Positions 6,570 through 10,428 of a stretch of DNA of 10,428 bases are shown one piece after another. Source of the DNA: Verrucomicrobia bacterium UBA3063 (GTDB lineage Bacteria; Verrucomicrobiota; Verrucomicrobiia; Methylacidiphilales; Verrucolacustridaceae); assembly GCA_002366885.1 (NCBI GenBank), contig DFCD01000013.1, forward strand, positions 12,222 through 22,649. Reading direction: 5' to 3'. The translations under genes and the position numbers were made by a program. Every line of letters starts with the position of its first letter. Positions within the stretch are counted from its first letter, which is position 1. The notes below the pieces were generated by a model, which was not told the origin of the DNA, made no database searches, and was given only the letters and a program-made list of their open reading frames with translations.

Positions 6570-8999
6570 ATGGCCAGACAGGTTCGTGCCCTTTTCGCGC
6601 TTTTTGCCCTTCTAATTTTTGCCGGTGACACTCTGCTCCAAGGGCAGACGGCTTCCGGTCCGGCCGGTTCGCCTGCGCCGGCGACCTCTTCCGATGTTTT
6701 GGACCGCGAAGTCCGTCGTCGGGAGGAAACGAGTCTCAGGCTCAAGGAGTTGCTGGATCTGGGAGACCGGCTCTATGCCTCGGGGGAGTGGGATTTGGCG
6801 GAGTCGAAATTCCAGTCTGTTTTGGCGGAGACAAATCCCCAGTCGGTCACCTCCGGATACCACCGTCGCGCTCAAGTGGGAAAAGCCAAGTGTCTCGCCG
6901 CCAAGGCGCTGGCCAAGCAGGAGCAGGGGGAACTGGCAAAGGCGGCTGGCCTGATCCGGCAGGCTACTGATTTGGATCCGGAAAACAAGGCTTTGGCCAG
7001 GAAGGCCAAGGAGTTGGAGGAGGATGGGGCGAGGGAGGCGAACCCTTATCCGGGGAACCAGGCGGCCACCGACCAGCTGGTGGAAAAAGTCGCCGAAATC
7101 AAAAAGCTTCTGTCTTTGGCCGACCAGCTGACGGAAACGGGCCAGTATCTGGAGGCGAGAAAAAAACTGGATGATGTGCTTCGGATGGATCCTTACAACC
7201 GGGCGGCACGGAAAAAGATCGAGTTACTCGAGGAAAAAAGGATGTCTTCGGCTGACCTGCGCTATCGGGCGAGCCGCGAGAAAGCTCTGGCGAAGGTTTC
7301 CGAGGCATGGTCACCGCCTCCGCCGGCCAAGATTGACCCCAGCAAGGGCCGGCAGACAGGTTCGGCCGAAAGTTCCGGGGCGGCCATCCTGATCAAGAAA
7401 CTTGCGGAAATCCGGATCCCCGAGGTGGCCTTCAACGAAAAACCGATCCGGGAAGCAGTGGAGGAACTTCAGCGCCTGAGTGAGCAATATGATCTTGAAA
7501 AAAAGGGGATGAACTTTGTGCTGCGCCTCCCACCTGCCGGAACGGGGAACGATCCGGAATCTGCCACCATCAGCCTGGAACTGCGGGACATCCCGCTGCA
7601 GACGGCCCTCAAATACCTGTGTGAACAGGTTCGTGGCGGCGGGGATCTCAAGCTACGGGCCGAGGTGGAGGACAGCGCCGTGTTTCTGTTGCCGGCGACG
7701 GAAACCGGGGGGGCTCTGGAGACCCGGAGTTACAATCTGCCCTCCAGCCTGATCTCGGGCCTCACGGACGCTTCCGACGATCCGAAGCTGCTCGGGGACG
7801 AAATCCTGAGAAACAACGGGGTTAAGACCGACGTCGAAGGGGCCTCCGCCATTTGCTTCCGGAAAACGGGAAAAATCGTGGTGCGCAACACCTCGGGGGA
7901 ACTGAACAAGCTGGAACAGCGCATCCGGGACGCCCAAGGGGACAAGGGGCCCCGGCAGTTTGAGGTGGAGACAAAGTTCCTGCAGTTCTCGGACAACGAT
8001 GTCAAAAACTTCACTTTCAACATCAGCATGCAGATGAACCAAAACAACCTGATTCCCGGGGCCGGTTCCTACAGTCCCGGCATTCCCGGCGCCCCTTTCG
8101 TTCCTGGAAGTACGGGGGGGACGGACGGGTTGCGCGGCACCTCCGGTTTGAACCAGAACGGTGTTTCCGTCGTGGCCCTGCAAAGTCTGCTGGATCCGAC
8201 CTTTCCCCAGGACGCCTCCAACCAGGTGGGGATCAACGCCCAGGTTCTGGGCCGCGGATTCTCCGCTTTTGTCCAGCTGCTGCAAAACGCCATCGGCAAG
8301 GATCTCGTGGCCGCCCCGAGAGTCACCCTGGCGGACGGAAAGGAATCAAAAATCGTGGTCAGCCGGGAGATGTTTTATCCGACCAGTTACACCCAACCCA
8401 CCGTTCCCAACAACGATCAGGGAGTCGGGGCGGGATTCATTCTGCCGAGCAATCCCACCGGGTTTGAATCGAGAAACATCGGCGTCACCCTGAATGTGAA
8501 GGCCCAATCCACGAGCATACCCCGGGCGGTGGATCTTGATTTCACCAAGCTTCAGGTGGAGGACTTCGAGGGTTTCGTGGATTACGGAGCGCTGATCTCC
8601 TCGGTCAGCATTGGTGACAGTCCCTATATTTCGGGGACCCTGACGACGGTCAACCCTACGCAAACTCCGATCGGGTCTGCCCCTTTTCTGGTGCCGATTT
8701 TCTCCAAGCGTTCCCTCCAGAGTCGCGTGCGCCTGCTGGACGGGGAAACCGTCGGTCTCGGCGGGTTGATTTCCGAGTCCGTGCAGATGGTGGATGACAA
8801 GGTCCCGGGGCTGGGGGATATGCCAGTGGTGGGCCGGTTGTTTCGAAGCGAGGCCTCCCAGAAAATCAAATTCAACCTCGTGATATTCTGCACCGTCCGG
8901 ATCATTGAACCGGACGGAAAACTCACTTTCCCCGACGATGAAAGCAATCCGGAATACGCCCAGGCCGGCTCGGCCGAAATGATGCCTTCCGTCCCGTGA
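6570..8999 (+). CDS. Outer-membrane secretin, PilQ-like (Amuc_1098 type)
   Basis: An 809-residue protein expected to form the outer-membrane ring of the pilus-like machine. The signal peptide is about residues 1-24 (MARQVRALFALFALLIFAG, then a polar segment). Two TPR-like helical hairpins follow: about 61-95 (LLDLGDRLYASGEWDLAESK) and 180-225 (LLSLADQLTETGQYLEARKK). Residues 281-375 form a STN/N-domain (IRIPEVAF, then MNFVLRLP and LRDIPLQTALKYLCEQV). A second N-domain lies around 390-490 (GKIVVRNTSGELNKLEQRI, then FEVETKFLQFSDNDV). A Gly/Pro/Ser-rich stretch (about 494-530) leads into the C-terminal secretin domain from about 531: DLVAAPRVTLADGKESKIVV around 578, LLDGETVGLGGLISES, and the family signature VPGLGDMPVVGRLFRSE from Val745. 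The closing strand LVIFCTVRII (770-779) lacks the proline usual in this motif. It is preceded by a 96-base gap with its own upstream element, so it is probably a separate unit. The last codon overlaps the GTG of the next gene. Function is firm at family level; whether it serves a pilus or another secretion route is inference. Confidence 0.93.
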   Translation: MARQVRALFALFALLIFAGDTLLQGQTASGPAGSPAPATSSDVLDREVRRREETSLRLKELLDLGDRLYASGEWDLAESKFQSVLAETNPQSVTSGYHRRAQVGKAKCLAAKALAKQEQGELAKAAGLIRQATDLDPENKALARKAKELEEDGAREANPYPGNQAATDQLVEKVAEIKKLLSLADQLTETGQYLEARKKLDDVLRMDPYNRAARKKIELLEEKRMSSADLRYRASREKALAKVSEAWSPPPPAKIDPSKGRQTGSAESSGAAILIKKLAEIRIPEVAFNEKPIREAVEELQRLSEQYDLEKKGMNFVLRLPPAGTGNDPESATISLELRDIPLQTALKYLCEQVRGGGDLKLRAEVEDSAVFLLPATETGGALETRSYNLPSSLISGLTDASDDPKLLGDEILRNNGVKTDVEGASAICFRKTGKIVVRNTSGELNKLEQRIRDAQGDKGPRQFEVETKFLQFSDNDVKNFTFNISMQMNQNNLIPGAGSYSPGIPGAPFVPGSTGGTDGLRGTSGLNQNGVSVVALQSLLDPTFPQDASNQVGINAQVLGRGFSAFVQLLQNAIGKDLVAAPRVTLADGKESKIVVSREMFYPTSYTQPTVPNNDQGVGAGFILPSNPTGFESRNIGVTLNVKAQSTSIPRAVDLDFTKLQVEDFEGFVDYGALISSVSIGDSPYISGTLTTVNPTQTPIGSAPFLVPIFSKRSLQSRVRLLDGETVGLGGLISESVQMVDDKVPGLGDMPVVGRLFRSEASQKIKFNLVIFCTVRIIEPDGKLTFPDDESNPEYAQAGSAEMMPSVP

Positions 9000-10428
9000 G
9001 AATCTTGCTGACATTATTTCTGTCGGTTTTGCCGCTTCTATCGGTCTCCTTTGCCCAGTCGTCCCTGCAGGGTCAGTTGCAGGAGGAGGAAAAGAAAAGG
9101 GAGCAGCAGAGTCAACCCTTGGCGCAAGCGATCACGGGTGGGGAGAAGTTGGCCGCGCAGGGAGAGACCCTCCGGGCGTGGGAGGGGCTGGATCAGGCGT
9201 GGCAGAAGACGCCCGGCCCACTTCGCGAAACCCCGCTAGGGGTCCGGGCTCGCAAAACCCTGGCTATTTGGGAGGCGGTTTTGGCGGAGGGTCAGGCACG
9301 GCAATCTGCCTGGCCCAAGGCGCGGGAGTGGGCCCTGCGCTCCCTCCAGCACGATCCCGGAAACAGCTCCGCACAGGCTACGCTGGAAAACGCCAATTCC
9401 ATTCTCCAACGTGGGGCGGTTGCCGGGGAGGAGGTCAATCCTGCCTTGGGGAGCCGGTTTTTCGAGAAACTGCAGGGTGTGCAGGACGGCTTGGCACTGG
9501 CCGAACAACTCCGGGAAACGGGCCAACTGGACCTTGCGGAAGCCAAGTTTGAGGAGGTTCTTCGTCTGGATCCCTTCAACTCCGTGGCCACCCAGGGAAT
9601 CCAGAAGATCTATGGGGAGCGCGCTTTGGTTTCCGAGCAGACCCGGGATCTTTCCAACCTGGAACGGCGCCGTGAGGTTCGGGAATCGTGGAACAACATC
9701 TATCCCAAAAAAGCGGGACAGCAGGGGGGCACGCAGGTCACCGGGCCCCTGACGGCCTCCCCGTCCTTCCAGATTGAACAAAAACTCAAGAATATCCGCA
9801 TACCACAAATCGATTTCCCTGGAGCGAGTCTGGAGGACATCCGGCGGGCCTTGAACACGCTCAGCCGGCAATACGACACCGATGCCACCAAAAACGGGGT
9901 CAATTTCGTGGTAAGCTCGGATCTGCTCTCCGCCCCCGTCCAACCGGTGAACCTGCGCCTGAGAGATGTTTCCCTCGAGGATGTGGTGAAGTACGTTTCG
10001 CAGATTGCCGGGGTGAAGTTCCGGATCAGCGACGTGGGGGTGACCTTTAGTCCCCTGATTGAGACCCGACCCGATCTGATCCCCAGAGAATTCACGGTCA
10101 GTCCCTCCTTTTTCGGGGAATCGGCGTCCACGGAGGGTTCGGCGGGTCTGAAAGGTGCGGGTGCTTCCACCCCAACCCCGAAGTCCGGCAGTCGAAGCGA
10201 GCAGGACAGGCTAAAGGAGCTGGGTGTGGATTTCCCCCCGGGCGCCTTCGCCGTTTATAATCCCAGCACGAGCCGCTTGCGGGTGGTCAACAATGCGGAG
10301 ATGTTGGATTTGATTGGCCAGCTTATCGGCGCGGCCGAGGAGCAGACACTGCTGATCCAGGTCGGGGTGCGTTTGGTGGAGATCAACCAGAGCGATCTGG
10401 ACAGCATCACGGTCAACTCCTCCTTGGG
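8996..10428 (+). CDS. Second, tandem secretin-family protein (3' partial)
   Basis: The frame is open from GTG 8996 to the window edge (477 codons plus two bases). Residues 1-20 are a signal peptide (VRILLTLFLSVLPLLSVSFA, then QSS). Next come a Gln/Glu-rich segment, a helical region, and a TPR-like hairpin at about 166-200 (ALAEQLRETGQLDLAEAKFE, then VLRLDPFN). A STN/N-domain follows from 267 (IRIPQIDF, then LSRQYD, GVNFVV, LRDVSLEDVVKYVSQIAGVKF). After a Ser/Gly/Thr-rich linker (about 365-405) comes a second N-domain from about 410 (RLRVVNNAEMLDLIGQLI, then LLIQVGVRLVEINQSDLDSI). Each block has a counterpart in the preceding secretin in the same order (for example ETGQ with DP-N, IRIP with QYD, and VVxN with EV-N), so the two are diverged paralogues. 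The C-terminal pore domain lies beyond the window, so membership rests on the N-terminal half. GTG overlaps the upstream TGA (GTGA), no Shine-Dalgarno is visible, and coupled translation is likely. ATG is absent from this frame until about 10301. Confidence 0.92.
   Translation, partial: MRILLTLFLSVLPLLSVSFAQSSLQGQLQEEEKKREQQSQPLAQAITGGEKLAAQGETLRAWEGLDQAWQKTPGPLRETPLGVRARKTLAIWEAVLAEGQARQSAWPKAREWALRSLQHDPGNSSAQATLENANSILQRGAVAGEEVNPALGSRFFEKLQGVQDGLALAEQLRETGQLDLAEAKFEEVLRLDPFNSVATQGIQKIYGERALVSEQTRDLSNLERRREVRESWNNIYPKKAGQQGGTQVTGPLTASPSFQIEQKLKNIRIPQIDFPGASLEDIRRALNTLSRQYDTDATKNGVNFVVSSDLLSAPVQPVNLRLRDVSLEDVVKYVSQIAGVKFRISDVGVTFSPLIETRPDLIPREFTVSPSFFGESASTEGSAGLKGAGASTPTPKSGSRSEQDRLKELGVDFPPGAFAVYNPSTSRLRVVNNAEMLDLIGQLIGAAEEQTLLIQVGVRLVEINQSDLDSITVNSSL

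Noticed and set aside
9051..9943. Apparent broken or non-coding stretch, with several short competing frames on both strands
   Set aside because: The frame beginning at GTG 8996 was read codon by codon and has no stop to the window edge, with secretin N-domain motifs throughout. No frameshift is needed.

Overview
The window looks like a GC-rich Verrucomicrobiota-type chromosome. The main reason is a gene cluster that follows, in order and in protein architecture, the pilus-like locus Amuc_1102-1101-1100-1099-1098 first described in Akkermansia muciniphila. A calcium-binding module of the form common in Verrucomicrobiota secreted proteins also fits. All genes are on the + strand, packing is tight, and there is no mobile element, RNA gene or CRISPR array. 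The species cannot be named from the sequence.

Layout. (1) 1-1812: the C-terminal half of cobalamin-dependent methionine synthase MetH, cut by the left edge; a housekeeping gene unrelated to what follows. (2) 1894-6473: a probable transcription unit of four genes. These are a secreted beta-rich protein (Amuc_1102 type), a PilM-like actin-fold protein fused to a PilN-like membrane and periplasmic part (Amuc_1101 type), a PilO-like bitopic protein (Amuc_1100 type), and a PilP/GspC-like bitopic protein with a calcium-binding loop (Amuc_1099 position). (3) 6570 to the right edge: two tandem secretin-family genes. The first is complete (Amuc_1098 type, PilQ-like). The second is a diverged paralogue that starts at a GTG inside the stop of the first and runs open off the window.

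How they fit together. The order M(N)-O-P-Q is that of the canonical pilMNOPQ operon. In type IV pili this set forms the alignment complex: cytoplasmic PilM, inner-membrane PilN and PilO, then PilP reaching the outer-membrane PilQ secretin. Here PilM and PilN appear to be one polypeptide, as in GspL of type II secretion. No pilin, prepilin peptidase, extension or retraction ATPase, or platform protein is present, so these must lie elsewhere if the machine is a pilus.

Notable points. The two gaps that precede the two units share a 16-base element with one mismatch, at nearly the same distance from the start codons, which suggests co-regulation. Three of the gene junctions are GTGA start/stop overlaps. 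The secretin is duplicated in tandem. The PilP-position protein carries a thrombospondin-type-3-like calcium module.
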